This document shows, in pieces, positions 46,896 through 55,705 of a stretch of DNA of 64,000 nucleotides (position 1 is the first letter of the stretch; each line of letters starts with the position of its first letter). The translations under genes were made by a program, and so were the position numbers. Source of the stretch: VBCG01 sp044226535. Its GTDB lineage: Bacteria > Pseudomonadota > Gammaproteobacteria > Burkholderiales > Casimicrobiaceae. The stretch is taken from the NCBI GenBank assembly GCA_044226535.1, contig JBGAGT010000019.1, forward strand, positions 1 to 64,000, written 5' to 3'. A model generated the notes under the pieces. That model had not been told where the DNA came from, made no database searches, and saw nothing but the letters and a program-made list of their open reading frames with translations.

Positions 46896-48374
46896 GTGAA
46901 GATCGGGATCCGCGGAAAGCTTTTCCTCGCGCTGCTCGCGACGGGCGTCACCATCGCCATCGGCGTGGTCGTTGCCGAGCGCATCGCGTTCGAGACGGGA
47001 TTCCGCGCCTACCTGCGCGAGCGCGAGGCCGCGCGGCTCGCGACGCTCGCCGAAACGCTGGCCCAGCACTGGCGCACCGACGGCAACTTCGATGCCTACC
47101 GCGGCGACGGCCGCGCCTGGCGGGCGCTGGCGCGCGAGACGATGCTGCCCGAGCGCTGGCGCGAGGGCGCGCCGGGGCCGCGTCCGGGCTTCGGCGCCGG
47201 CAGCGCGCCGCAAGCGGGGTTCGACGACGCCCATGGGCCGCGCGAGGGCGAACCGCTGCCGGGAGGCGAGGGCCCGCGCGGGCCACCGGGGCCGCCGGTG
47301 GTGCTGCTCGACGCGCAGCGCAGGCCCGTCGCCGGCGGTCCTGCGCGCGCCGCCGAGACCTTCCGGCCGATCGAGGTCGACGGCAAGGTCGTCGGCTACC
47401 TCGCGGGCGACCTCTTCACGCCGCGCGTCGGCGAAGCCGAGCAGCGCCTGCAGCGCAGCCTTTTCCAGGCGGCCGCGGTGATCCTCGTCTTCGCGCTGCT
47501 GCTCGCGGCGGTGGCGGCCTGGGTGCTCGCGCCCGGCGTGCTCGCGCCGCTGCGCAGGCTCGCGTCGGCGACGCATCGCGTGGCCTCCGGCGACTACGCC
47601 GTGCGCGTCGAGCAAACCACGCGCGACGAGGTCGGCGCGCTGGTCTCCGACTTCAACCGGCTCGCCGAGGCGCTGCAGCGCACCGACACGCAGCGGCGCG
47701 AAGTGATGGCCGACCTGTCGCACGAGCTGCGCACCCCGCTTGCGATCCTGCGCGGCGAGCTCGAGGCGCTCGAGGACGGCATCCGCACGATGACTCCGGA
47801 GAGGCTGCGCTCGCTGCAGGCGGAGGTCGCGACGCTGGGCAAGCTGGTCGACGACCTCTACGACATCTCACTCGCCGACGTCGGCGCCTTGAGGCTCGCG
47901 CGCGAGCCGCTGGTGCTCGGCGGTGTCGTCGAGACGGCGCTCGCGGCCTTCGCCACGCGGCTCGCCTCGCGCGGCATCGCCGTCGCGCGCGAGGGGCTCG
48001 ACGCGCGCATCGTCGTCGCGGGCGACGCGGCGCGGCTGACGCAGGTGCTGAACAACCTGCTCGAGAACTCGGCGCGCTACGTGGCTGGTGGCGCGACGCT
48101 GCGCGTCGCGCTTCGCCGCGAAAGGGACGTCGCGAGGCTGACGCTCGAGGACAGCGGGCCCGGCGTTCCCGACGACGCGCTGCCGCGCCTCTTCGACCGC
48201 CTGTTCCGCGTCGAGCGCTCGCGGGCGCGCGAGTCGGGCGGCGCGGGCCTCGGGCTCGCGCTCTGCCGGAGCATCGTCGAGGCGCACGGCGGTACCATCG
48301 CCGCGAGACGTTCCGCGCTGGGCGGGCTCGCCATCGACATCGTGCTGCCCTGCGCGGCGGGAGACGACGCATGA
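46896..48374 (+). CDS. Sensor histidine kinase, BaeS-like
   Basis: 492 residues. Transmembrane helix 1 (LFLALLATGVTIAIGVVV), a periplasmic part of about 150 residues with a Gly/Pro-rich stretch, transmembrane helix 2 (AAAVILVFALLLAAVAAWVL), a HAMP domain (PLRRLASATHRVASGDYAV), a HisKA domain with His276 in DLSHELRTPLAIL, and an HATPase domain (NNLLENSARY, DSGPGVPDD, GGAGLGLALCRSIVEAHGG). The layout and partner match BaeS, which senses envelope stress. GTG 46896 has no Shine-Dalgarno but a promoter six bases away. It overlaps the regulator gene (ATGA). Confidence 0.92.
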   Translation: MKIGIRGKLFLALLATGVTIAIGVVVAERIAFETGFRAYLREREAARLATLAETLAQHWRTDGNFDAYRGDGRAWRALARETMLPERWREGAPGPRPGFGAGSAPQAGFDDAHGPREGEPLPGGEGPRGPPGPPVVLLDAQRRPVAGGPARAAETFRPIEVDGKVVGYLAGDLFTPRVGEAEQRLQRSLFQAAAVILVFALLLAAVAAWVLAPGVLAPLRRLASATHRVASGDYAVRVEQTTRDEVGALVSDFNRLAEALQRTDTQRREVMADLSHELRTPLAILRGELEALEDGIRTMTPERLRSLQAEVATLGKLVDDLYDISLADVGALRLAREPLVLGGVVETALAAFATRLASRGIAVAREGLDARIVVAGDAARLTQVLNNLLENSARYVAGGATLRVALRRERDVARLTLEDSGPGVPDDALPRLFDRLFRVERSRARESGGAGLGLALCRSIVEAHGGTIAARRSALGGLAIDIVLPCAAGDDA

Positions 48375-49036
48375 GCGCCGGCGACATCCTGATCGTCGAG
48401 GACGAGCCGAAGCTCGCCGCGCTGGTCGCCGACTACCTCGGCGCGGCGTCGTTCGCGACGCGCATCGTCGCCGACGGCGCCGCGGTGGCCGACGCGGTGC
48501 GCGGCCAGCCGCCCGACCTCGTGCTGCTGGACCTGATGCTGCCCGGCAAGGACGGCATGAGCGTCTGCAGGGAGCTGCGCAGCTTCTCCGACGTGCCGAT
48601 CGTGATGATGACGGCGCGCGTCGAGGAGATCGACCGCCTGCTCGGACTCGAGCTCGGCGCCGACGACTACATCTGCAAGCCCTTCAGCACCCGCGAGCTG
48701 GTGGCGCGCGTCAAGGCGATCCTGCGCCGTGCGAGGGGCAGCGCGGCCGCGCAGCGCGTGGCGATCGACGTGGACCGCCACGAGGCGCGCATCGACGGCA
48801 GGCTGCTGCCGCTGACGCCCGTCGAGTTCAGGCTCTTGCGGATGCTGGCCGAGAAGCCGGGCCGCGTGCTGTCGCGCGAGCGCGTGCTCGAGGGCCTCTA
48901 CGACGACCGCCGCGTGGTCACCGACCGTACCGTCGACAGCCACGTGAAGAACCTCCGGCGCAAGCTCAAGGACGCGGGCGTCGACGAGGAGATCGTGCGC
49001 TCCATCTACGGCGTCGGCTACAAGCTGGAGCTCTAG
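48371..49036 (+). CDS. OmpR-family response regulator, BaeR-like
   Basis: 221 residues. The receiver domain has the acidic pair EDE near residue 10, phospho-acceptor Asp54 in LLDLMLPGKDGMSV, Thr in MMTARVEE and Lys in YICKPFSTRELVARV. The winged-helix output domain ends VDSHVKNLRRKLKDAG and SIYGVGYKLEL. ATG 48371 overlaps the kinase stop, so the two are a cognate pair. YICKPF and RVLSRERVLEGLYDDRRVVTDRTVDSHV resemble BaeR. No envelope-efflux genes are adjacent to confirm a Bae role. Confidence 0.93.
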   Translation: MSAGDILIVEDEPKLAALVADYLGAASFATRIVADGAAVADAVRGQPPDLVLLDLMLPGKDGMSVCRELRSFSDVPIVMMTARVEEIDRLLGLELGADDYICKPFSTRELVARVKAILRRARGSAAAQRVAIDVDRHEARIDGRLLPLTPVEFRLLRMLAEKPGRVLSRERVLEGLYDDRRVVTDRTVDSHVKNLRRKLKDAGVDEEIVRSIYGVGYKLEL

Positions 49037-49349
49037 GCTGCGCAGACCGCCGGCGTGGCTGCGAGCCGCTCGAATCGGGTGCCCGCGGGAAGGGGTCCCG
49101 CGCCGATGAAGGGCCTTCCGTCGTCGATCGCGTCGCGTTGGGGGGGATACGCGATGCCGCGATCGACGAGGAGGGCACGGATCGAAGCCTACGCCGCGAT
49201 TTCGCAGCAACTGTGGAGAAGCGCGCAAGACATTGCGGATCGTCGTGTCGCGATCGTCGCCGCACGGCGACAGCCGATAGATCGCGGACGTCCATCCCCA
49301 TAACCCGCGCGTGCACCGCGACCGCGCGATGCGCTCGTATAATCGGCGC
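49037..49349. other. Non-coding gap upstream of relA with a large inverted repeat
   Basis: 313 bases with no frame that looks like a gene. At 49249-49286 CGCGATC pairs with GATCGCG (outer 7 bp) and GTCGCC with GGCGAC around a GCAC loop (inner 6 bp), with an 8-base bulge on the 3' side. It lies 64 bases before the relA start and upstream of its predicted transcription start. Confidence 0.5.
49338..49343 (+). promoter_or_regulatory. -10 element (TATAAT) placing transcription start on the relA ATG
   Basis: Consensus TATAAT ends exactly six bases before ATG 49350, and there is no Shine-Dalgarno. No -35 is convincing. Confidence 0.55.
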
Positions 49350-51560
49350 ATGGCGGCGCTGGTGCACAACGAGGCTTCGCGGCCCGCCGCGCTCGAGGCG
49401 TGGCGCGAATCGTTGCGCCAGGGCTACGCGGCGGCCGACGCCGACGCGCTCGTCGCAACGGCTCAGGCCGTGGTCGAGCGCGCCGGCGAGGCGCGCACGG
49501 CCGACGGCCAGTCGCTCGCCGGCCGCGCGCTCACCCTTGCGTCGATTCTCGCCGACCTGAAGCTCGATCCGCCCACGCTGCACGCGGGCCTGCTGGCACC
49601 GCTCGCGCAAGCGGGGCTGCTCGACCTCGAGACGCTGGCGCAGCGCCACGGTGCCGACGTGGCGATGCTGGTCACCGGCGTCGCGCGCATGGACGAGATC
49701 CGTGCGGCCCCCGCCGCCGTGGCGGCGGCCGAGCGCGAGGCGCAGGCCGAGAAGCTGCGCAAGATGCTGCTGGCGATGGTCGCCGACATCCGCGTGGTGC
49801 TGATCAAGCTCGCCGAGCGGACGGCCGCCCTGCGCTTCCTGGTGAACGGCGACGAGGCGATGCGCCGCGCGGCGGCGCGCGACGTCGTCGACCTGTTCGC
49901 CCCGCTGGCCAATCGCCTCGGCGTCTGGCAGTTGAAATGGGAGCTCGAGGACCTCGCCTTGCGCTCGCTGGAGCCCGACACCTACAAGCGCATCGCGCGC
50001 TTGCTCGACGAGCGCCGCATCGACCGGGAGCGCTACATCGCGGACGTGGTGGAGACCCTGAAGCGCGAGCTTGCCGCGGCGGGGATCCGCGCCGAGGTCA
50101 CGGGGCGCCCGAAGCACATCCACAGCATCTGGAAGAAGATGCAGCGCAAGCAGGTGGGGATCGAGGCGCTGTACGACATCCGCGCGGTGCGCGTGCTGGT
50201 CGACGAGGTGAAGGACTGCTACGCCGCGCTCGGCATCGTGCACCACCTGTGGACGCCGCTCGCCGACGAGTTCGACGACTACATCGCCAAGCCCAAGTCC
50301 AACGAATACCGCTCGCTGCACACTGCCGTGACCGGGCCCGACGGGCGCGCGCTCGAGGTGCAGATCCGCACGCGCGACATGCACCAGCATTCCGAGTACG
50401 GCGTTGCCGCGCACTGGCGCTACAAGGAAGGCAGCGCCGTGGCGAAGCGCGGGGACCCGGGCTTCGACGAGAAGATCGCCTGGCTGCGGCAGATCCTCGA
50501 CTGGCGGGACAGCGTGGCGGCGAGCGGCGACCTGGTCTCGGCGTTCCGCAACAGCCTGTTCACCGAGTCGATCTACGTGCTCACGCCGCAGGGCAAGGTG
50601 ATCGACCTGCCGCAGGGCGCGACGCCGGTCGACTTCGCCTATGCCGTGCACACCAACCTCGGCCACCGCTGCCGCGGCGCGCGCGTCGACGGCCAGATGG
50701 TCCCGCTCGACACGCGGCTCTCCAATGGCCAGCAGGTCGACATCATCACGGTCAAGGAGGGCGGCCCCTCGCGCGACTGGCTCAATCCCGAGCTCGGCTA
50801 CGTCGTCAGCCACCGCGCGCGGGCCAAGGTGCGGCAGTGGTTCAAGGCGCAGCAGCTCGAGACCACCATCGCGCAGGGCCGCGCGATGGTCGAGCGCGAG
50901 CTGGCGCGGCTCGGCCAGACGGCGCTCAAGCTCGACGCCGTCTCCGCCAAGGCGGGCTTCGCCAGGACCGACGATTTCTTCGCCGCGTTCGCGCGCGACG
51001 ACATCAACTCGCGCCAGGTGCAACTCGCCATCCAGGCCGTTGCGCAGCCGGGTGCGGCGCCCGCGCCCGCCGCGGTCGAGGACGCCGTCGAGACCAGGGT
51101 CGCGCGCTCGGCCGGCTCGGGCAGCGGCATCCTGGTGGTCGGCGTCGACCGGCTGATGACCGCGCTGGCGCGCTGCTGCAAGCCGGCGCCGCCCGATCCC
51201 ATCGTCGGCTTCATCACGCGCGGCAAGGGCGTGACCATCCATCGCGCGGGCTGCAGCAACGTCGCGCGCATCCGCGAGCGCGAGCCCGAGCGGCTGATCG
51301 AGGCCAACTGGGGCGCGGCGCGCGAGGAGCTCTTCCCCGTCGACATCGTCATCGAGGCGATGGACCGCCAGGGGCTGCTGCGCGACATCTCGGAAGTGCT
51401 GTCGCGCGAGAAGATCAACGTGACCGCGGCGCGCACGCTGACGCGCAACCTGCAGTCGCACATGGCCTTCACCGTGGAGGTGCCGGGGCTTGAGGCGCTG
51501 CGGCGCGCGCTGGCGCTGGTGCGCGACGTGCCGGGCGTGCTGTCGGCGGGGCGGCGCTAG
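49350..51560 (+). CDS. relA: (p)ppGpp synthetase, monofunctional RelA type
   Basis: 736 residues. The N-terminal pseudo-hydrolase region lacks the HDxxED motif needed for ppGpp hydrolysis. The synthetase domain has RPKHIHSIWKKMQRK and EFDD at 307-310 in the EFDDYIAKPKSNEYRSLHTAV region; EFDD (not RFKD) marks monofunctional RelA. TGS (VIDLPQGATPVDFAYAVHT), a Cys-containing zinc-finger region (ALARCCKPAPPDPIVGFITRGKGVTIHR) and a C-terminal ACT domain follow. It makes the stringent-response alarmone on stalled ribosomes. The start ATG 49350 coincides with the predicted transcription start. Confidence 0.95.
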   Translation: MAALVHNEASRPAALEAWRESLRQGYAAADADALVATAQAVVERAGEARTADGQSLAGRALTLASILADLKLDPPTLHAGLLAPLAQAGLLDLETLAQRHGADVAMLVTGVARMDEIRAAPAAVAAAEREAQAEKLRKMLLAMVADIRVVLIKLAERTAALRFLVNGDEAMRRAAARDVVDLFAPLANRLGVWQLKWELEDLALRSLEPDTYKRIARLLDERRIDRERYIADVVETLKRELAAAGIRAEVTGRPKHIHSIWKKMQRKQVGIEALYDIRAVRVLVDEVKDCYAALGIVHHLWTPLADEFDDYIAKPKSNEYRSLHTAVTGPDGRALEVQIRTRDMHQHSEYGVAAHWRYKEGSAVAKRGDPGFDEKIAWLRQILDWRDSVAASGDLVSAFRNSLFTESIYVLTPQGKVIDLPQGATPVDFAYAVHTNLGHRCRGARVDGQMVPLDTRLSNGQQVDIITVKEGGPSRDWLNPELGYVVSHRARAKVRQWFKAQQLETTIAQGRAMVERELARLGQTALKLDAVSAKAGFARTDDFFAAFARDDINSRQVQLAIQAVAQPGAAPAPAAVEDAVETRVARSAGSGSGILVVGVDRLMTALARCCKPAPPDPIVGFITRGKGVTIHRAGCSNVARIREREPERLIEANWGAAREELFPVDIVIEAMDRQGLLRDISEVLSREKINVTAARTLTRNLQSHMAFTVEVPGLEALRRALALVRDVPGVLSAGRR

Positions 51561-51565
51561 GGCGC

Positions 51566-52138
51566 TCAGGCCTTCAGCGGGATGAAGCGCAGCGACACGC
51601 CGTTGATGCACCAGCGGTCGCCGAGCGGCTTCGGCCCGTCGTCGAAGATGTGGCCGTGATGGCCACCGCACTTGGCGCAATGCACCTCGAGGCCGACGAA
51701 CACCGACTTGCTGCCGCGGCCCTTGTCGAAGGCGCCGGGAATCGAGGTCACGAAGCTCGGCCAGCCGGTGCCGCTGTCGAATTTCATCGCCGAGGTGAAC
51801 GAGGGCAGCGAGCAGCCCGCGCAGACGAACACCCCGTCGCGCTTCTCGCGGTTGAGCGGGCTCGAGCCGGGGTACTCGGTGGCGTCGAGGCGCAGCACCC
51901 TGAAGCTCTCGGGCGGCAGCGCGGCGCGCCATTCGGCCTCGGTCATGGTCACGGGCTTCGCGTCGGTGGCGATGGTGGCGCCGGGTGCGAGGAGCTTGCG
52001 CCAGTCGCGCTGCAGCGCCTCGACCGCCTCGGGCGTGCCGCCCTTCGCGTACTCGGCGCGCGCGAGCGGCCCCACGAGGGTGCTGCCGAGCGAAGCGGAA
52101 CCTGCGAGCGCCAGCGAAAGCCACCTGCGGCGATTCAT
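51566..52138 (-). CDS. msrB: Peptide-methionine (R)-S-oxide reductase, exported
   Basis: 190 residues. A twin-arginine-type signal (NRRRWLSLALAGSASLGS) precedes an MsrB domain: PLNREKRDGVFVCAGC, FDSGTGWPSF, HCAKCGGHHGHIFDDG and the catalytic Cys177 in DRWCINGVSL. The two CxxC pairs bind structural zinc. It repairs oxidised methionine, here probably in the periplasm and folded before export. ATG 52138 has AGGAGG upstream. It is convergent with relA, five bases apart. Confidence 0.94.
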   Translation of the reverse strand: MNRRRWLSLALAGSASLGSTLVGPLARAEYAKGGTPEAVEALQRDWRKLLAPGATIATDAKPVTMTEAEWRAALPPESFRVLRLDATEYPGSSPLNREKRDGVFVCAGCSLPSFTSAMKFDSGTGWPSFVTSIPGAFDKGRGSKSVFVGLEVHCAKCGGHHGHIFDDGPKPLGDRWCINGVSLRFIPLKA

Positions 52139-52277
52139 GGTGAAGACCTCCTGTCGTCCCTGGGCGCGGCCCGATGCGGGACGGTCGTCCCGCCGAGCGT
52201 GAACCTTACAACGCCTTGGACTGTGCTGCGAGCCGGCAGTTCGGCGGCAGGGGCCGGGGCGTTCGCCGCGGAGGGCC

Positions 52278-53189
52278 TCAGCCGGCGGCCTTGTTGGCGT
52301 CGTCGGATTCGTGCGCCGGCCACACGTCGCGCACCACCTCGATCAGCGCGGCGATCACCGGGTCCCCGGCGCGCTCGCGCGGGTAGAGGAACTGCAGCTG
52401 GGTGGTGAGGCGCGGGCCCTTCCACAGCACGATCTCGCCGGCCTTGGCCTGCGCCTTCGCGAGGTCCTCGCGCATCAGCGACACGCCCAGCCCTGCGACC
52501 ACCAGCGAGCTGATCACGGCCTCGTGGTCGGCCTCGATGCGCGTGGCGGGCTCGACGCCGTTCTCGTCGAACAGGCGCCGCGTCAGCGCGCGATGGGTGC
52601 TGATCTCGGGGGTCATGATCCACGGCAGCATGGCGATGTCGTGGAAGCTCTTGCCGTCGACGCGGTCGCGCCATTCGATCGGCGCGACGATGCGATAGGC
52701 GAACTCGGTGAGCGGCAGCGCGGCGACCAGCGGGTGGGTGCGATCGCCGTAGTAGAAGCTCGCGTCGAGCTCCTCGTCGCGCACCTTGTCGAAGGCCTCG
52801 CCGGAGACCTCGTGCTGCAGGACGATCTCGAGCAGCGGGTGGCGCTCGACCGCGCGCGCCAGGAACTGCGGCAGGCGCACGAACCCGGGGTCGGCGACCG
52901 TGCCCACGCGCGCATGCCCGGCGAGCTCGCCGTGGATGGCGTGCGCGGCATTGCGCAGCCCCTGCGCGGCGCCCAGCACCGCCTGGGCGTAGGGCAGCAG
53001 CTTGCGGCCGGCGGGGGAGAGCGCCATCCCCGACGAGGTGCGCTCGAACAGCACCACGCCAAGCTCGTCCTCGACGGCCTTGATCTGCGCCGACAGGGCG
53101 GGCTGGCTGACGTGCAGCCTGTCGGCGGCGCGCGTCAGGTGGGCCATTTCGGCCACCGCGACGAAGCCCCGCAGCTGGTAGAGCTCCAT
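52278..53189 (-). CDS. LysR-family transcriptional regulator
   Basis: 303 residues. The N-terminal winged helix MELYQLRGFVAVAEMAHLTRAADRLHVSQPALSAQIKAVE-type segment (residues 1-60) is followed by a periplasmic-binding-like effector domain (GTVADPGFVRLPQFL, LEIVLQHEVSGEAFDKV, GLGVSLMREDLA). ATG 53189 has AGGAG upstream. The effector is unknown. It is divergent from the DUF3563 gene across a 187-base gap that contains a 28-base inverted repeat, a likely binding site. msrB, on the same strand, is 139 bases downstream. Confidence 0.93.
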   Translation of the reverse strand: MELYQLRGFVAVAEMAHLTRAADRLHVSQPALSAQIKAVEDELGVVLFERTSSGMALSPAGRKLLPYAQAVLGAAQGLRNAAHAIHGELAGHARVGTVADPGFVRLPQFLARAVERHPLLEIVLQHEVSGEAFDKVRDEELDASFYYGDRTHPLVAALPLTEFAYRIVAPIEWRDRVDGKSFHDIAMLPWIMTPEISTHRALTRRLFDENGVEPATRIEADHEAVISSLVVAGLGVSLMREDLAKAQAKAGEIVLWKGPRLTTQLQFLYPRERAGDPVIAALIEVVRDVWPAHESDDANKAAG

Positions 53190-53248
53190 GGTGGACTCCT
53201 AACCCCTTCTATTACCGCGATTGTTGCAGTGCGTCAAGTCTAATCCTG

Positions 53249-53276
53249 GAATCAGATGGTCTTATGTCGCTGATTC
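53249..53276. promoter_or_regulatory. 28-base inverted repeat, candidate LysR operator
   Basis: GAATCAG (53249-53255) and CTGATTC (53270-53276) are perfectly inverted with 14 bases between, in the gap between the divergent LysR and DUF3563 genes. It ends ten bases before the -35 of the DUF3563 promoter, a position suited to activation. Confidence 0.5.
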
Positions 53277-53286
53277 GAAACAACGA

Positions 53287-53316
53287 TTGGAACGCTGACC
53301 TGTCAGTGCCTATATT
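53287..53316 (+). promoter_or_regulatory. Promoter of the DUF3563 gene
   Basis: TTGGAA (53287-53292), 18 bases, TATATT (53311-53316). The leader to ATG 53377 is about 54 bases and ends with the Shine-Dalgarno GAAAGGAC. Confidence 0.55.
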
Positions 53317-53376
53317 GGCTCTGTGCGGTGCATCAAAAGTGCATCCGCGCCTTTGAATCACCGAAAGGACACGATC

Positions 53377-53640
53377 ATGCGAGTTTCGACTGCCCCCGTG
53401 GACGGCTGGAGCGCCTACTACGCCCTCCTGACCGAAGCACTCTCCGCCAGCCCGCGCCCGAACGCCGCCCGCAACGCCGACGCGCGCCCCGCGGTGCGCC
53501 GCCGCAGCCTGGCCGAGCGGATCGACCACTGGTTCGCCGAGCGCCGGATCGCCGAGCAGGAGCGCTATCTCGCCCAGTCCGCCGACCTTTGCGAGCTCGA
53601 GCGCAGGCAGCGCGACGTCAACCTGTGGCGCTACTACTGA
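53377..53640 (+). CDS. Small DUF3563-like protein
   Basis: 87 residues. The C-terminal part, FAERRIAEQERYLAQSADLCELERRQRDV, matches the short DUF3563 motif found in many Burkholderiales proteins of about 50 residues; here about 45 residues precede it, with a basic RRRSLAERIDHWF helix. It is soluble, charged and of unknown function. ATG 53377 is supported by GAAAGGAC and a clear promoter. Divergent from the LysR regulator, which is the likeliest controller. Confidence 0.75.
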   Translation: MRVSTAPVDGWSAYYALLTEALSASPRPNAARNADARPAVRRRSLAERIDHWFAERRIAEQERYLAQSADLCELERRQRDVNLWRYY

Positions 53641-53692
53641 TTCCGCCAATCGCCCGGCGCGCCGGCGGCCACGCCGGTGCGCGGGCTTCCCG

Positions 53693-54940
53693 CTAGACCA
53701 GCCCGTCGAGCGGCTGCACGTCGACCTCGCTGCCCTCGGGCAGGTCGCCGACGTCGGTGCCCAGCACCACGAAGCAGTTGGCGCGGGACATCGACGACAG
53801 GATCCCCGAGCCCTGCCCGCCGGTGACGCGCACCGAGGCCGAGCCGTCGGCCTCGCGCGACACGATGGCGCGCTGGAATTCGGTGCGCCCCCGCGACTTG
53901 CGGATCGGCGACGCGAGGCGCGCGCGCAGGTAGGGCAGCGGCGGCTCGTCGCGGCGCCCCGAGAGCAGCAGCAGCGCCTCGCGCACGAACTGGTAGAACG
54001 TCACCATGGTGCTGACCGGGTTGCCCGGCAGCCCGAAGAAGTGCGCGCCGCCGAGCTTGCCGTATGCGAGCGGCCGTCCCGGCTTCATGGCGATCTTCCA
54101 GAACACCACTTCGCCCAGCGAGTCGAGGAGCTTGCGCACATAGTCGGCCTCGCCGACCGACACGCCCCCCGAGGTGATGACGACGTCGGCCGACGACGCG
54201 GCCACGCGGAAGGCGCGCTCCAGTGCCTCGGGCACGTCGGCCACCACGCCCATGTCGATGGGCTCGCAACCCAGCCGCTTCAGCATGCCGCCGATGGTGT
54301 AACGGTTGCTGTCGTAGAGCTGGCCTTCCGCCAGCGGGATGCCGATCGACACGAGCTCGTCGCCGGTGGAGAAGAACGCCACGCGCAGCCTGCGGAACAC
54401 GGCGACCTCGCCGATGCCGATCGACGCCAGCATCCCGACCTCGGCAGGGCGCACGAGCTGGCCGCGCTGGAACACCGTGGCGCCGCGCGCGAGGTCCTCG
54501 CCGGCGAGGCGCACGTTCTGGCCCTTCGTCTGCGCGCCGCCCGCGGCGATGCACGCACCTTGCGCGGTCTGCGACGCGCGCTCCTGCATCACCACGGTGT
54601 CCGCGCCACGCGGGATCACGCCGCCGGTGAAAATGCGCACCACCTCGCCCTTGCCCACGATGCCCTCGAAGGGATGGCCCGCGGCCACGCGCCCGACGCC
54701 GCGAAGCTCGGTCTCGCCGCCGGCGTCGAGGTCCTCGAAGCGCAGCGCCCACCCGTCCATCGCCGAGTTGGCGTGCGAAGGCACGTCGATCGGGGAGACG
54801 ACGTCCTCGGCGAGCGTGCGGCCGAGCGCATCGCGAATGTGCACGCGCTCGAAGCCCTCGATCGGCTTGAGGTGCCGCCGGATCAGCTTGCGCGCGCCCT
54901 CCACGGGCATCGAGTTCGGGTCGTAGTCGTCGAGTTCCAT
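53693..54940 (-). CDS. moeA: Molybdopterin molybdenumtransferase
   Basis: 415 residues. It inserts molybdate into adenylylated molybdopterin. Typical segments: PSHANSAMDGWALRFEDL near residue 58, GEVVRIFTGGVIPRGADTVVMQE near 105, STGDELVSIG near 200, ITSGGVSVGEADYVR near 260 and HFFGLPGNPVSTMVTF near 310. ATG 54940 starts nine bases after the mobA stop; TAGAAT, whose TAG is the mobA stop codon, ends six bases before the ATG. Probably co-transcribed with mobA. Confidence 0.95.
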   Translation of the reverse strand: MELDDYDPNSMPVEGARKLIRRHLKPIEGFERVHIRDALGRTLAEDVVSPIDVPSHANSAMDGWALRFEDLDAGGETELRGVGRVAAGHPFEGIVGKGEVVRIFTGGVIPRGADTVVMQERASQTAQGACIAAGGAQTKGQNVRLAGEDLARGATVFQRGQLVRPAEVGMLASIGIGEVAVFRRLRVAFFSTGDELVSIGIPLAEGQLYDSNRYTIGGMLKRLGCEPIDMGVVADVPEALERAFRVAASSADVVITSGGVSVGEADYVRKLLDSLGEVVFWKIAMKPGRPLAYGKLGGAHFFGLPGNPVSTMVTFYQFVREALLLLSGRRDEPPLPYLRARLASPIRKSRGRTEFQRAIVSREADGSASVRVTGGQGSGILSSMSRANCFVVLGTDVGDLPEGSEVDVQPLDGLV

Positions 54941-54946
54941 GTCGCG

Positions 54947-54952
54947 ATTCTA
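54947..54952 (-). promoter_or_regulatory. -10-like hexamer six bases before the moeA ATG
   Basis: TAGAAT on the minus strand, overlapping the mobA stop codon. The spacing equals that of the other leaderless candidates, but because TAG is needed as a stop here it may be coincidental. Confidence 0.25.
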
Positions 54953-55588
54953 GTCGGTCATCGCGCCGCCGCCGTCGCGCCCGCCGCCTGCCAGCGCATC
55001 GAGCTCGGCGCGCGTGTTCACGTTGGCGAAGGCGCCGGCCTCGTCGTCGAAGTCCACCGCGAGCGCGTCGTGGCGGGCATACCAGTCCGCGACCCTGCGG
55101 CCGCCTGCGGACAGGAAGCGGGCGAGGTCCTCGCCGAGCTCGCGCAACACCAGCGCATGCGTCGGCTGGAGGCCCTCGCCGGTGCGCGCGCAGGCGAGCA
55201 CGGCGCCTTGTTGCACGGCGGCCGCGCCGAGGCGGGCGCGCAGGTCGAGGGGTAGTCGCGGGACGTCGCAGGGCACGAACAGTACCCAAGGCGTCGTCGC
55301 GGCCGCGAGGCCGGCGGCGATGCCGGCGAGCGGCCCCGCATGCCCCGTGCCGCCGTCCGCGACCACGTCGTGGCCGAAGGCACGGTAGCGCTCGAGGTTG
55401 CGGTTCGCGCTCACCCGCAGCGTCGCCACCTGTGGCGCGAGGCGCCTCAACACATGCGAAACCAGCGGCTCGCCCTCGAAGGCGACGAGTCCCTTGTCGG
55501 CACCGCCCATGCGCCGTCCTTCGCCGCCCGCCAGCACCACGCCGGTGACCGCGTCGCGCGTGGGGAGGGGATTGCCGTGGCCCGCCAT
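54950..55588 (-). CDS. mobA: Molybdenum cofactor guanylyltransferase
   Basis: 212 residues. It transfers GMP from GTP to molybdenum cofactor to give the MGD form used by the DMSO-reductase family. The nucleotidyltransferase loop is VVLAGGEGRRMGGADKGL near residue 17; DGGTGHAGPLAGIAAGL and VPCDVPRLP follow, with FANVNTRAEL near the end. ATG 55588 has TACCAT six bases upstream and no Shine-Dalgarno. Heads a mobA-moeA transcript; moaA is 5 kb away on the same strand. Confidence 0.94.
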   Translation of the reverse strand: MAGHGNPLPTRDAVTGVVLAGGEGRRMGGADKGLVAFEGEPLVSHVLRRLAPQVATLRVSANRNLERYRAFGHDVVADGGTGHAGPLAGIAAGLAAATTPWVLFVPCDVPRLPLDLRARLGAAAVQQGAVLACARTGEGLQPTHALVLRELGEDLARFLSAGGRRVADWYARHDALAVDFDDEAGAFANVNTRAELDALAGGGRDGGGAMTD

Positions 55589-55594
55589 CGATCG

Positions 55595-55600
55595 ATGGTA
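55595..55600 (-). promoter_or_regulatory. -10-like hexamer placing transcription start on the mobA ATG
   Basis: TACCAT on the minus strand ends exactly six bases before ATG 55588. Confidence 0.4.
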
Positions 55601-55705
55601 GCAGGGGCAGGCGAGACATCAGCCATCGATCAGGTTGCGCGAAGGACTTCCACGCGCTCGCTGCCTAGAGTGCCGGCACTGCTTCCCGACACGCGCGAAC
55701 ACGTC

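Noticed and set aside
49055..49303. An 82-codon plus-strand frame before relA
   Set aside because: No Shine-Dalgarno, no conserved pattern, biased composition; it overlaps an inverted repeat and ends before the relA promoter.
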